A stretch of DNA of 44,776 nt from Phoronis ovalis (GCA_028565635.1 JAOXYB010046946.1:1-44776); one strand, 5' to 3'; positions 22,801 to 35,800 are shown, counted from the stretch's first letter. Notes: a model not told the origin generated them from the sequence alone. A program made the numbers and translations.

Positions 22801-25800
22801 CATACATATTTAGTGCAATGGATGCCAAGTTACACACAGCAACCTAAACAAATTATAAAAAATTATATTTAAAAAATAATATAGCATAACATTACCTACC
22901 TGGCACAGTACCTCAGTTATGCCAGATATATCACTGTCAAATTTATCAAAATATCTGTCAAGTGTACAAATAACATAAAATAAAATACAAATAAAGTCAT
23001 AACCAACAAAAGAAAAGATGTGCTACTAGTGTACACAAACACAAACTTCCGATATCGGTACTGTAGCTGAAAATATATAAAAGCCTGCTATTGTCCACTC
23101 ACCTCATCTGGACTACTGTACTCGACAATTTCTGTGCACAGATTGCTACACTTGATAGTACCTAGGTTCTGTTGGTTACTCTTGCGATTACAGTGATCTT
23201 TGTATAACATATAAGGAGTACCAGTTTCTGTTTGTGCCTCAATGACCGCGTACCAAAGTTGCTGGGCTTTGATGGTCTTACGACCTCTGCCTTCTTTTTC
23301 ATATCTAAAAATTAGCATATATTGAACAGACCTTTATACGTTTCCTACATGGTCAACTTATCCCTTTGCAGTAAAAAAAATTGACACTTTTGATTTATGA
23401 CGAACATTAAATGATTAATACGAAACACTCCCTTTATTGTACATAATTAGTTTGTCTAAGTGAGTGCCAGAAACTAATAAGGACTGACCTGCTTTTAGAT
23501 GTACAGGAGGGGAGAAAGGCATTCGATAAAAGAAATATTGGTGGCAGGTTTCAAACCAATTCATGTACATGTAATAGTATATAGTATTAATAAATATTAA
23601 ATACATTACAGATGGTATGGCATTCTAAAAACGGCCTTCCTCCCCCATTGTACAACTAAAAGCGGAACAGTCCTAACAGTGGTGTTACATTCCTACATTT
23701 ATTGATAATTTACATTGCCACTTACTTTTCATACAACTTTTCAAACTCTTCTCCCCAGCAGTCTGCGAGACCTGGACATTCAGCAGGGCACATTAATGTC
23801 CAGTCTCCATTCTGTTCTACACGTTTCATAAACAAATCTGGAATCCACAAACCATAAAATAGATCACGAGCACGCTGTTCATCTTTGCCTGTATTCTTAC
23901 GACAGTCTAAGAAATCGAAGACATCAGCATGCCATGGTTCTAAGTAGATAGCAAAAGCTCCTGGACGTTTGTTACCACCTTGATCAACATAACGGGCTGT
24001 ATTGTTGTACACACGTAGCATAGGTAAAAGCCCATTGGATGTTCCGTTGGTCTAAAAATAAAAGTAGACAGTATAGTAATAGAAGATACAAATACCCAAG
24101 ATCTTCGTTACAGTTACAATCACAATCACCTTTGTCTGGACAAATATCCAACTCCCTAAGCTGGTTAATATTAGTATCCAAGTTGAGGGACAATCTCAAC
24201 ACAGCATTTTAAATTTCTAACAATTTGACTATGACTTTATTAATCTATATCTTGTATTAGTAAATACTAGTTCTTTCGTAGCTTTTTAAATCACTGCTTT
24301 TCAAAATGAACAAGTAAAGGCAGAATACACTTACCCCAGAGATGTAACTGCCTTGTGCTCGGATACAGTGCACATTAAGGCCAATGCCTCCAGCACTCTT
24401 AGAAATCAAGGCACATTGTTTCAATGTGTCATAGATACCTTCAATACTGTCTGAATGCATAGTCAACAAGAAACAACTGAAATTGAAAAAATAATTGAAA
24501 ACTGGTTTGCATAAATTTTCCAAACTATTTATAGCTTCTGTCTCAAACAAATAAGGCGAATGACTTATTTGATTTGAACAACACCATAACTTTACCAACC
24601 TGGACAATTGAGGTCTACGAGTACCAGCATTGAACAGAGTTGGGGATGCATGAGTGAACCATTTTTCTGACAACAGGTTATAGGATTCGATAGCGGCGTC
24701 AATGTTCTCTCCATGAATACCAACTGCTACCCTCATCAACATGTGCTGAGGGCGTTCAGCAACTGAAATATAAAACTCGATCATTGTTTCATGGAAAATA
24801 ATAATTATCATGCACTTTCAAGGTTCTTTTGTTATTTTTCTTACTTCCAGATTTTCCTGCAGGTTTGTTACTTAATATAAACCGTGCACAGGTAATACAC
24901 ACCTATGAAACGTGCTATGGTTGGAAGTCAAACATGTGACCTTATGCATAGCAGTTAAGTATCTATTGCAAGAGCTACAAGGGAATTTTCCTATGTAAAT
25001 CTGGTTACATACCACCAACCTAATTTTGAATGTGTCCTCGCATTTACACACCAGGATTTTAAGAGTCCCTAAAGGTCGAACCTGCTACCTCTTCAGAAAT
25101 GACACATATATATTCACTCACATAGAAATGACTCAATGTGAGTGAATATGAGACAAGGTTATTCTTCCAGTGGCATCATTTGGTAAACACCATCTGTACA
25201 GAACCCTTTTTTCCTATAGACTGCTTTAAACAAATACTTTATTCTATTTTCTTACAATGTCTCCTTTTTCACTTTATTGAACCATCAACTTTTAGAGAAT
25301 ACTGAGGTCTAAATAATAACAGTACCAATGCCAGCAAGAAAAGTTGAGATATGGATGACAAATGCAATAGACTATTGTATGTTTAAGCTGCTTAATGTTG
25401 AATAACAAAGTGACAGCATATTTGTTACCTTTTCCATCAATTTTGAGCAAATACGATCGCTCCATGGTCTTAAATCCAAAGAAGTTATAGGTGTAGTCGC
25501 GATCATAAATAATAGCAGAGTTGAGTCGCTAAAAAACATTAATATCATGAAGCAAAACAGTGCTGTATAGAACAATATAAATATAGGTCATGGAATACTA
25601 CCACAAATACAATATTAACCACAAGGCATTTTAAAACTAACTTTGTACAGTGTGGATATAAAACAGATCCAAAAGCTTAAATCATGACACTACAAGCCGT
25701 CATCACGAATGAAGAGGACCTTGAAAGCTATGGCTGGATAAATAAACTAAAGTTAACTTACATCTGCATGTTTCATAATGATATCCCGGGTTTCTTTTGA

Positions 25801-27452
25801 AACCATAGGTGAATGAAGCTTATTCTTGGGGTTAATCCAGTCGTACAAGTCATTCATCACATCTACAAAAATGTTTTAAAATATATATCATTAATATACT
25901 GACAGTTCAAAAGTTTATACTAGGATATTTCGCATTTCATTAAGAGATAGTTAGGTTGAAAATAATTACATTTACTTTTAATACCAGAATTGTACAGTTG
26001 TTATATATGTTAGGTTATGATATTTATTTGGCAATAAATATTTATAAAAGAATAATACAGTTTATATCTAATATTTCAATCATTTTCCAGAGAGGTCAGT
26101 ATGTTAGTCATAGTCAGGTTGCCAGAAGCACACATTTTTTCCCAGGCCTAAGAATTACAGAATAGTCCACATACCACTGAAAACCTTTTTTGTTTCTTTG
26201 TGGAGATTCGAAACAGCAATCCTGGCAGCCAGCTGAGCATAATCAGGATGCTTGGTAGTCATAGTAGCAGCTGTTTCAGCAGCTAGATTGTCCAGCTCAA
26301 TTGTTGTCACTCCGGGGTACAACCCGTTGATGACCTTCATGGTAATTGCAGTCTGCAACAAAACAAAAAATATGTAGCATAAAAATGTAAAACCAATGGT
26401 TTATATCAGTTTGTTTGGTTTCATTTGATATTTAACTTAAGTATAGGCCAGAAGTGTAACTTCAATATTTTTTGGGTGGGATGTACCTCCGAGGTTCAAT
26501 ATTTCCGACCCCATTCTACACTAAATTATTGTGTTTTGCGTAATCTATATTTTAATATAGTGAAAAACTAGTTTCTGTTTTCCAATAAAAATTTAAAACA
26601 ATGTATTTAAAAAAACAACAATTTTTATATTTGACTGTGAGATAAGTGCTTATGACCCCTTTTAAGCCTGTTTGTAATAATTATTTTTCTTTATGATGAT
26701 TGCAAAACATGGCTGCAATGTGGGGGAATTCAAAACTACTGGGGGAAACTGAAATTAATGATGGGGCTCATGCGAAACAGATGTCAAAAATGTTAACACT
26801 TTTGTGAAAGGTTTTGCTATTCAAGAGTTAATTAGACTAAATATATTAAACTATATCTGTGTATACATGTATTGTTTAATAGATTGGTCTATATAATATC
26901 CATCATGAAATAATGCAAAACATGTAACACTAACAGAATTTAAACATGAAATTATTTTATAAATTAAACTGTAAGGTTACTTACCGGGTCAACAAAGTCT
27001 AAATTAAGCCCATAACACAGTTTGGAGATTCGTGATGTGATTTTATCAAACATCACTTTCTCTTGACGACCATCTAAAACATATTAATCAGTAATGTAAA
27101 AAAAAATTGAAAAGGTGACAAGCAGAAAATTGGGTGTACAAAGATAGAAGTATAAAAGCATAACAGAAGGAGGAACAAATATTTTATCCGCAATCTTGAT
27201 TCTGCATTGACAAATTGAATATACAGATTGACTTATTTCTAATATTCATTAAAGCATTTTAAAAAAATTCAAACTATATTAAAGTTATTAAACATTTATA
27301 TCAAACTCAAAGACAAGTCGTAAACCTACAATTTAACCAAATTGTAAAACTAAAAGTTTCTTAACAACACGTCAAGACTTATTCACCCTGATTATTTCCT
27401 AAATGTTCTCTATAATAGTATAATACTCCTTACCTCGCTTACGAACAAACAT
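19655..27452 (-). CDS. RRM1: Ribonucleoside-diphosphate reductase large subunit (R1)
   Basis: Reduces ribonucleoside diphosphates to deoxyribonucleotides with the R2 subunit; class Ia enzyme, cytosolic. Sixteen exons: 27452-27434, 27073-26985, 26352-26175, 25862-25762, 25528-25429, 24762-24600, 24476-24335, 24051-23726, 23304-23103, 22843-22694, 22322-22101, 21880-21804, 21435-21300, 21054-20959, 20258-20070, 19837-19655. All are GT-AG, phases close, total 790 aa (human 792). The N-terminus MFVRKRDGRQEKV starts the ATP-cone; Asp57, needed for dATP feedback, is kept. Numbering coincides with human: Cys218 (SSCFLL), specificity-site Asp226 and Arg256, Asn427/Cys429/Glu431 (NLCTEIVEY), Cys444 (VAVCNLAS), Tyr737/Tyr738 (GMYYLRT), and the C-terminal redox pair Cys785/Cys788 (CLMC). 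Introns hold a MITE (20313-20812) and a SINE-like stretch near 24.9 kb; the rest are featureless. Confidence 0.98.
20313..20812. mobile_element. Harbinger-like MITE in RRM1 intron 14
   Basis: Terminal inverted repeats of 55 bp (20313-20367 and 20758-20812) start GGGATCATCTC and differ at 2 positions. Both ends are flanked by TTA (20310-20312 and 20813-20815). A TTA/TAA 3-bp duplication with GGG-starting TIRs is typical of PIF/Harbinger elements (family knowledge). Just inside the TIRs both ends carry C/G runs. The 500-bp interior has no transposase-like frame; a 69-codon frame inside it (20510-20719) resembles nothing. Non-autonomous; near-identity of the TIRs suggests fairly recent insertion. 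Confidence 0.85.
24919..24978 (-). repeat. Probable tRNA-derived SINE head
   Basis: On the minus strand the stretch reads like a decayed tRNA: TAGCTC near the start (A-box position), a plausible anticodon-arm region CTGCTATGCATAAGG, then ATGTTTGACTTCC at the T-arm (B-box, consensus GGTTCGANTCC). A second better B-box-like string, GGTTCGACC, lies at 25073-25081 (minus). The element edges are not defined. It sits in the 666-bp RRM1 intron 24763-25428. Confidence 0.4.
25110..25149. repeat. Perfect 14-bp inverted repeat (hairpin)
   Basis: ATATTCACTCACAT at 25110-25123 and its exact complement at 25136-25149, with a 12-nt loop. It lies in the same RRM1 intron as the SINE-like stretch and could be part of the same or another decayed element. 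Confidence 0.7.
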
Positions 27453-27513
27453 CTTGCTACTAACAAAAAAATTGCTGGAAATTTTGTAAGCCGTTCTGGA
27501 TCAGTCAAAGTCA

Positions 27514-27557
27514 CCGCCAAAACTGATACTCCCGCCAAATCAAATATTCCGCGAAAA
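27514..27557 (-). promoter_or_regulatory. Cluster of three E2F-like sites upstream of RRM1
   Basis: On the minus strand: TTTTCGCGG (27557-27549), ATTTGGCGGG (27540-27531) and TTTTGGCGG (27522-27514), all within 44 bp and 62-105 bp upstream of the RRM1 ATG. E2F binds TTTSSCGC-like sites, and S-phase induction of RRM1 through E2F is established in vertebrates. In such AT-rich DNA three sites in this spacing are unlikely to be chance. The transcription start is not resolved. Confidence 0.65.
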
Positions 27558-28012
27558 CGGGACACCTGTTTCCGGCTTAAATGGAGAGAGATAATTTCAA
27601 TTACGAATCATCAAGGGGGGGCCCCGCGGCCAGGGTTCGGGAGTAATTGGGAGTTCAGGATATTTTCTTCATGTAGATGCAAAAAGTAAATCCCATTCAT
27701 CAAGATTCATACTGATACTGGGCACCGCCTGGAATTTGCGCTGAAAGTCTCTTTATATTAGCATTACTCTTTAGTGTAAGTGAAAGGATTGAACTAATTG
27801 GCATAAAGGGGGCGCTGTGCCAGATTTCGACGGAGCCACCTTGCAATAAAAACTTAAAAGTGGTTTATTTGGCGATAACTGAATTATCCCTTACTTAAAA
27901 TATGCTAAAGGTCCCATATGCTTCAGTTATTCAACATTGCGCATAATCCATTTTATTTCATTTTCATATCACGGTGAAACCTAGACAAGTACCATGTCTT
28001 CTATGTGACCTC

Positions 28013-28116
28013 GGATAAACAGTATATATCAGGAGCCAAAACAGCTGACGTGGTTGGCTACTGTGGCGGCGGATAAACAGTATATCAGGAGCCAAAATAG
28101 CTGACGTGGTTGGCTA
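28013..28116. repeat. Tandem duplication, ~48-bp unit
   Basis: Copy 1 at 28013-28060 and copy 2 at 28071-28116 both start GGATAAACAGTATA and end GACGTGGTTGGCTA, separated by 10 bp. They differ by a 2-bp TA indel and one C/T change. It is a recent local duplication. Confidence 0.85.
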
Positions 28117-28338
28117 GGTGAAACCGTACGTCAGGTCCGAACTTATTAACGTCAAGTCTTTTCCGGGGTCTTTTATACTGTTTTATGGCAAAAGGACCTC
28201 GAAAACGATAACATTGAATTACCCATACACATAAATAGTAATTAATCTGATGTTCACAGAAAAGATGTTTTTTGCCTACTGCCATTTTTTGCACGGGCTT
28301 TTAAAAATTCGGTCTTAACCACAAAAGCATTTTCATCT

Positions 28339-28376
28339 GACTTAAGACCACCTGGCGGAAATTTTGGAAACCACAT
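28339..28376. repeat. Dispersed 38-bp repeat, copy B
   Basis: Partner of 2527-2564 (about 87% identical by eye), located in the RRM1/lectin-receptor spacer. Similarity fades outside the 38-bp core. Confidence 0.6.
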
Positions 28377-29801
28377 ACAGAAAAAACTGTGTTATCTTGC
28401 ACGTAAGAATCTCGTCATTTTTCTCTTTTTCTTTAACAAGGGGCTAAATAGCATTAACCTCGTCCCACAGAAGGAAACATCAGAAGAGAGGCAACCGTAT
28501 TCATAGATTTCCAACTGGGAACTATATATTCCTGTTGGTTATGCCAGACAAAATTAATTGCTTTTGCATATAAATTATTTTATGATGAAAAAACAAACAA
28601 CGAATCAAGATCATTTTCATGGATTTGGCATTTACAATGTTACAAGATATCATCATACACACAATACAAAGTAAAAAAGTATGTTTTAATATCTTGAACA
28701 TACATGTATATAACAAAACATTTCTGAGGTAAGACCACATTTACCCTCAGACATTACAATGTTAAAAACGTGAAGTATTATGAAGTGCTTATCATGATGC
28801 CAGGAACAGTACCGGGTCTAATTTTTTATTGCTTTTGGGATGCCACTTGGAGCGCTGATCAGGTATGCATGAATCATCATCATCAATGTCCTTATGACTT
28901 ATATTACAGGATAGTAAATGGAAATAATACATTCAGCATGATGGCTCCTGTTAGGCAAATAGGTGTTTTTCTACCTGACTCGGGATTTTTGCTGCTATTA
29001 CTTACTTCAAAGCAGATAAGACAAAGTCATGGAAAGAAAATTGTGAAGAAATTTTCTTATGACACAGCCTGTATTTCAAAACATTTCAGTTCATATATAA
29101 AACAAGGTAGGAGGTAGTATAACATAATACGAGACAAAAATAAAGAATCTATAGAAGAGGACATAATCACTATGGCCGGCATAATATCAAGTGATTTACA
29201 ATTACTAACCTATCAAGTATGAAACACTGTATGATATAAAAAATACCAGTTACTGTACTACATGTACCTAAACTTGCTAAACTTATATTTACTATGTTCC
29301 CAAACATCAATCAATACACTATAATGATAAGTACAGACACTTTACTGTAATGGAAAGTGTCCTGTTACCAAAATTTATGAAATAAGAGAGAATTCTAGGT
29401 ACCTATAAATTATATACAAAACATGGTAATTAAGCACTAAATTTCACTCACATTTTTATGATAATTATAATTATTTAGGTTTTAGGTCTTGGTAAGAGCA
29501 GCAAATGTAAAAAATAGGTTTTGTTGAATTACTTTTTATTTATAATTAACAAAAATACTTTTGTATCATACCTATTACAGAATTTTTAAAGTTCTATTGA
29601 TTATTTTGGAAATGGCAGTTTCATTACCCATATTAAAAATTAATTTTTGCTAGATAAAATGAAATTAGCTGATTAATTAATAAAAACTGTATTAGGACTA
29701 ATTATTTAGTAAAGTACTTGAATTCTACTGGGAATTTGTATAGTTGAATGCCGAATTAGCCCGCGAATTAGTTGATAGCTCCTTAACATATACCATGAGC
29801 A

Positions 29802-29807
29802 TATAAG
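29802..29807 (+). promoter_or_regulatory. TATA-like box of the lectin receptor gene
   Basis: TATAAG 39 bp before the ATG at 29841 would place a start near 29832 and give a leader of only about 10 nt. An out-of-frame ATG at 29825 is followed by a stop three codons on. Weak: AT-rich DNA yields such strings often. Confidence 0.25.
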
Positions 29808-29840
29808 AACTTCATTTCATTTGCGATGGTTAGGTAGACA

Positions 29841-32800
29841 ATGTTGGCTTACATTTTGGTCACGTACAATTTGTTTCAATCTATAGGTAAGTCACTGACA
29901 TTTATTTTGATACATATATTTTGTATACATTTTGTAATGCAATCAGTGCATACATACGGCTTAAATTACAAAAAAAAACAAGCGATACTAAAAAATTAGA
30001 GCCAATAATAAGGTATAAATAAAGTTCAGTAATTATTTTATTTAGGAATTTGTGTCTATTTGTCAACTTCTTATATATCTTGAATCTTACCACCTATTCT
30101 TTATGTTGTAGAAAGCTTAAACAATGGTTGCCTCTATGGTTGGGTGCCCTTTGACAGAAGCTGTTATTACTTCTCTTATACTAAGTTATCATCAGCTACC
30201 TACAATGATAATGCACTAAGAATTTCATGTGAACAATTTCACTCAGCGTCATATCCTGTGAACATTGATAACAGCATCGAGGACACATTTCTGAAAAAAT
30301 ACATTGTAGAATCATTCAGTTCAGTTCAGACATGGAGAAGTGGAGGTTTGTCAATTTTAGTTTAAACCTTTTTTTAAATGTTTTTTTTTCTGCACGACTT
30401 TCTCTTCGAGCTCTCTCTCTACATTACCCAAGGATAAACTCTTAAAAGTTCTGAGACTTAAAGGTAAGTGCGATGGGCACTGAAACATTCTCAGCCCTAA
30501 CAAGCTGTTACAATGAAATTTAAAAGGACAATCAATCCAAGTTTTTAAGCATTTACCTTTAATCACTTGGGTATTTTTGATTAAATATATAATAAAAGTA
30601 TGATTCATAGATACACCAAATTTTACAAAAAAATGAAATAATCAATTTTATAATGTTTACTTTAGTTTAGACCCATAATACACAAATGGCAATAGATCTA
30701 GCATAGTATCTTCTTTAATTAGTTATCAGGCTTTACTCTTCAAAATTCTTGTAAATTTATGATTTTCAGCTGCAGGCACAAAAATAGGTAAAAATCACTC
30801 CATCTCTGCTCAAGTCTGTAAATTGGTGGCCATCGCATACTGGATTTTATCATGCTACATAAAATCTGCCAACACCCCATAAAAAAGGATAACACACCCC
30901 AAGTTAGACTTGCTCAAGTCCTTGTGAACATTAAAAAAAAATTATGTTTAATTCTCTTTTTTATGTCTTTTACATCAGTATTTTTAATTATCTCGAAATT
31001 TTTTTTTTTACTATCATATATATGTTGGGTGTTTGCCATCCTTTTTTCGAGATAATTAAAAAAGAGAAATAAATTTTTTTTTTTTTTTTAAAGTTCATAG
31101 GGACTTGAGCAAGTCTAACCCCAAGTCTGAAATTACAAGCTTTATTTGTTGCTAAATGAATACTATTTTAAAACTTTTTAGAAAAAAATATTTAGTTGGG
31201 ATGGATGATGTTCTTTGTTTGAGTTACAAGAAAACAGTATAAAATATGCTTCTAACAATGAAATAGTTAACAGCTTCGCTGAATTCGAAATGCTGATAGG
31301 TATATGTAACACTCACTTTAGTTTTTATGCGACTTCAAAAATGCCCCGTAATTTAGTGTCACACTGTGCAGCAGTAGTTCACTTAAGTTTGACTTCCAGG
31401 ATTCATACTCAATAATCGTTTGTACTGGATGAAACCCAATCATCAACATGCGATATCTTATTACGAAAACTGGCCTTTGGATTTTGATGGGAATTTTGAC
31501 CGGTGGTACAGTTCCAGGCTTTGCTTCATCAGTTATGGAAATGAGTATATCTGGAAAACATGCAGCTTCTACAGTCAGCTTCCTTTCATCTGTGAAAAAG
31601 AAGGTACATTTCCACTATAAGAATGTTAAAAAGTGTCTATATTTATGTGGTTGTCAAATTAAACATATATGAATAACCATAAAAAAATGTTCTCAAAAAT
31701 ACAAAGTCTCTGATATCATTTCATAAATATCTGGATCTATCAGCACCGTGTATTCAAGTCTTGTTAATTTTAAAATTCGTGCCTATTTATGGTGTCAACG
31801 ATTTTGTATAACTATGTAATTTCACCTTAGTTTACTTTTGTTTACAATATAATTACAAACTTGAGCAAGGATTTTTGGCTGACATAAAAAAAGTGTTGGA
31901 AAGTTTCTGACTCTTTTCATTGAACACTGTTATATGGTACATACTGCTTGCTTCTTGCTACTGCTTCCCATGTTGTCTCCCACTGTATTGGCTAGTATGC
32001 AGCATTTAAATCTGTGTTGAAAAATCTTTATAATTGAAGTAGTTCTTTCATAAAATTTAAACGCGTACTATTTATGTAACTAACAAGTTGTATTATGTTC
32101 AGTTCAGAAGCATAGATGCATCAGCAAGAGTGCTTTACACCAGTTTTGTTCCAGCTACCCCCTTATGACAAATATTTTAACTTTTCTGTATATAGTGATC
32201 AGCACACTGTTAAAATATGCAGTTATAAAAAAGCTATAAAAGAAAATTATATCCAATTTTGTAGTGGAATGGCAATTGATATTTTCTGCTAATGCATATT
32301 CTGGAAGCAGTGTTTATGACTGGTTCACATCTACTATTCATGCAAATGATTCGATAACTGAAGAATATTTTCCTGGCATATATAAATCGAGAATTATACA
32401 AAACTGGCATTTCTACAAGGGCATTGAGCAGGTATATGTTAAGAAAAATGAGGTACAAAGGTTTGGATGGTAACAAACAAAAAAATCTTTTATTCCAATA
32501 TTGTAGCATCGTCACTCGCAACCAACTGAATTACAATCACATTTCTATAATAACTCAGTTCATCCTAATATTCTGCTTAATTACCTAATTGAAATGTTGA
32601 TTAATGTAATATTACTGGGAATGTATTGTGTTCAAGAAGTTTATTTTTAATTGAAAAGGAACTTAAATTGTCTTTCATTTTATACCTTTACAAATTTATA
32701 TTATGTACTAATTGAATCATTTATTATTCATAGTTTGAAACTAATTAAACTGTTTATTATTTATGTATTTATAGTTCTTTACAGCTTTATCATTAAAGTT

Positions 32801-35800
32801 AGACTTCTATAGCCTATACATCAGTCAGGAGGCTGACATAATAATTAAGATTGTCACTTATGAGTAATTTATAATCTTTCCAGTTTCCAGTAGGGGTTGT
32901 TGAATAGTCCCTAGATAATTAGCAATTAATAATCCAAAAATAAAAATACATGTCACACTAGTTTGTGATTTTGTTGATACAGTTTTTTTAGTATGTCTAT
33001 GATGCCATAGTATTCTGTGAATTAAAACAAGATTGTGTGGTAATTGACCAGCTATTTCAGACCTGGGGGTATTTAGATATAATGAATCGATACAGGTGTG
33101 CAACACAAATAGGTAACTTCTTCACCAATAAATCTGTAAAAATGAGTCCACATTTTTCCAGAAATGTCACTAAAAATGGGTCCACTTTTCAACAAAATCT
33201 CTAACAATGGATCACTTTTCACGATTTCATTTAAAGGTAGTGTTTCCGGGAGATTTTTCCAAGAGAAAACCTTAAAAGTGGGTCCTATTTTTTATGACAG
33301 AAAACCCTAAAAATGGATGGATATTGTGAGTTTGTGCTGCACATGCACTCCCATCTAAAAATATAGTCACAAATTGTGGTCAGTGCCCCCCAAACCGTTT
33401 CAAAATCTAAGTGTGTCTTCTGCGTTCTGTTTAGCAAGTACGTGGTCCAACTGGGTCAACTAAGAACCTTGCAACATTTGTTTTCCAAGATTGGCTTACC
33501 TTATAAATTTAAATATTGATTTTCGTAGGCAAAGGTAACGATTTGGAATGGAGAAGTTCCTGTGTTTGCAGTGATCTTTAATGCAACAGATAGCAACAGC
33601 ACAAACTGGTTTGCAACAGAAAGGCTTGTAGCATCATATCCATCCAGAGTTATGCTTACAACAGACTCCTATAACTTTTTTTCATTGGAAGGGTATGTAT
33701 GTACTTTCCTACTGCAACTGTAGGTCAGATATTAGACATCATTATATATAGCTCTAGCAACTACACTGTTTCCTTGTCAACAGCAGCGAGCAGAGGCTAC
33801 CATTATACTTGAACAGCTAGAAATGTTTATATACAAGTACAATGTTCTGACAAAGACTTTTTCCATAACAAATATATGTATCCTAATAGAATCTATATAG
33901 CTGCTACAAGCTACTGCAATGTGTTGCGGTTGAATGAATATATAGTCATGCATAGTGGACAACCAAGCCCCACCACTCCATAACTTGACCAATTAGGTGT
34001 ATCTTAAGGAAATAATTGTTTTTAAAAATGTCAGAATTGCATGATTTGTCAATATGACTTACAATTAATTTTGATTATGTCATAAAAAACGCGTGGAGGC
34101 CTGGCAACCATTTTCACTCCTAAAAAATAACCCAAATGGGCTGACATTGCATTGATTGCCTCAGTGATGATGTCAATGCAGCAGTACATCTGCATGTCTG
34201 TGTGTATATAGTTTAGAAGTACAGTGTAGTTTTCTTTGATATGCATTCATCTCTCAATATTTTTATGAAAAAACATATTGCTGAATAGCTTAATTTTTAG
34301 CCTGAGTGCTATATCCCCGGCTTTCAAAGCATTTCATTTTAGTATCGAGATCAAGCATTACATATTTTTCAAACATTTGTAATTTAGTATTTTTACCACA
34401 TGTATAGTACTGATGATTTAATATTATCACAGGAGTGCATGTTTTACTCAATAATTAATGCACAAAAAATATGCCTGTAACTATCAAACAAAAAATGCAA
34501 TTTGGAAACTGTTTTTGGAAATTTTTCAAACAAAAAACTTATATTATGTTAGGGCTTGTCTATTCACTTAACAAATTATTCAACAGTATTCTTACTAAAA
34601 TGATAACTGTAATATTAATTGTATAGATACATCAGAAATTTATAGGTGTTATGCAAAATGCTTTTTAAATCTACTTCTGTAGTAAATACATGATTACAGG
34701 ATGCAACATAAAGTAATCTCTTTCCTAATGAAATTATATGTATTGGTAAGATAAAGTTATTAATTACAACTTTTCTACTTATAACAAAAACAAATGTGAG
34801 CTGTTGCAATAAAATTATTATAATAACTTAATCTAACAATTGTTTTAAGATTAAACCAAAGACATTTGTATATCAGCACTGAAAATGGCACATGCGATTC
34901 TGGTAAAGGATTCTTCGCAGTGATAGATGGTGATGACAGTACCTGTGATGATGGTATTGGGCTTACTAAACCCTACTTCTTATACTGCCGACAAACAAAT
35001 ACTTCATGTACATGGAGAGATATGTACATGGGTGAGTTACACATATGGCATTGAATGTTAACTTGATCAAGCATGTGATATCTATATAAGTATATTTAGG
35101 TGTCATGCTGCATGAGCAACCCTCCAGCATTCGGATTATTTTAAAAATTAGATTATACTTCCCTTTTCAGCCAAAAAATATTCACTTTTGACCTCTTTTT
35201 GTTCGGCTATACTCATACATCTATTACTGATTTCAAATTCCTAGTAATTTGATTATCTCAATTGTTTGCAAACAAATTGCAAATTGACAGATTAAAACCG
35301 AGGAAAATGTAATCTACCACATGCAATTGGTAGAGCCCCAAACTTTCCCGTAATAGAATCTTCTCACGGCTGCCCCATTAGTTGATAGCCCTCTATTTTC
35401 TGCTTCTATACAGGATACAAACTACCAATCAAGTACACTATATATAAATAAAGGTTTATCTAGGAAGCAAAATTGTATTAAATTATTGACCACATGTATC
35501 TATATATTATATCTTATATTCAACAGGAACAAATTCTAAACATAATGTTTATATAGTTTAAATTTTGAAGATTTGTAATAATTTCTAATGGATATATGTA
35601 TCATTTGCATGTATAGTAATGGAGGGGAGGCTCGAACAGCCATGCATGGGAAAGATCTATTATGTGTGCTATGAATCAATTGGACAAGCACACAGAGAAT
35701 TGTGTGATTGTTCATTTACAAAACATGGAATAGACTATTGCCATGCACTTGATGGAGGCACCAGTCCCGAACTAGTGTTTCCAAACATTCACAAAATGCA

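Larger units (their letters stand above)
27558..29800. other. Divergent spacer between RRM1 and the lectin receptor
   Basis: About 2.3 kb. It contains a short GC-rich patch at 27616-27637, a tandem duplication (28013-28116) and one copy of a dispersed repeat (28339-28376). Open frames here (for example 115 codons at 28770-29117) have no recognisable motif, no signal peptide and no splice logic, and are not called as genes. Confidence 0.5.

Noticed and set aside
6520-27452. A metabolic gene cluster joining PKS and RRM1
   Set aside because: RRM1 is housekeeping, 2.4 kb away, with its own promoter signals. Same orientation alone is not evidence of a functional link.
28770-29117. 115-codon plus-strand frame
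   Set aside because: No signal peptide, domain motif, codon pattern or splice context. A chance frame in the spacer is more likely, although a degenerate exon cannot be excluded.
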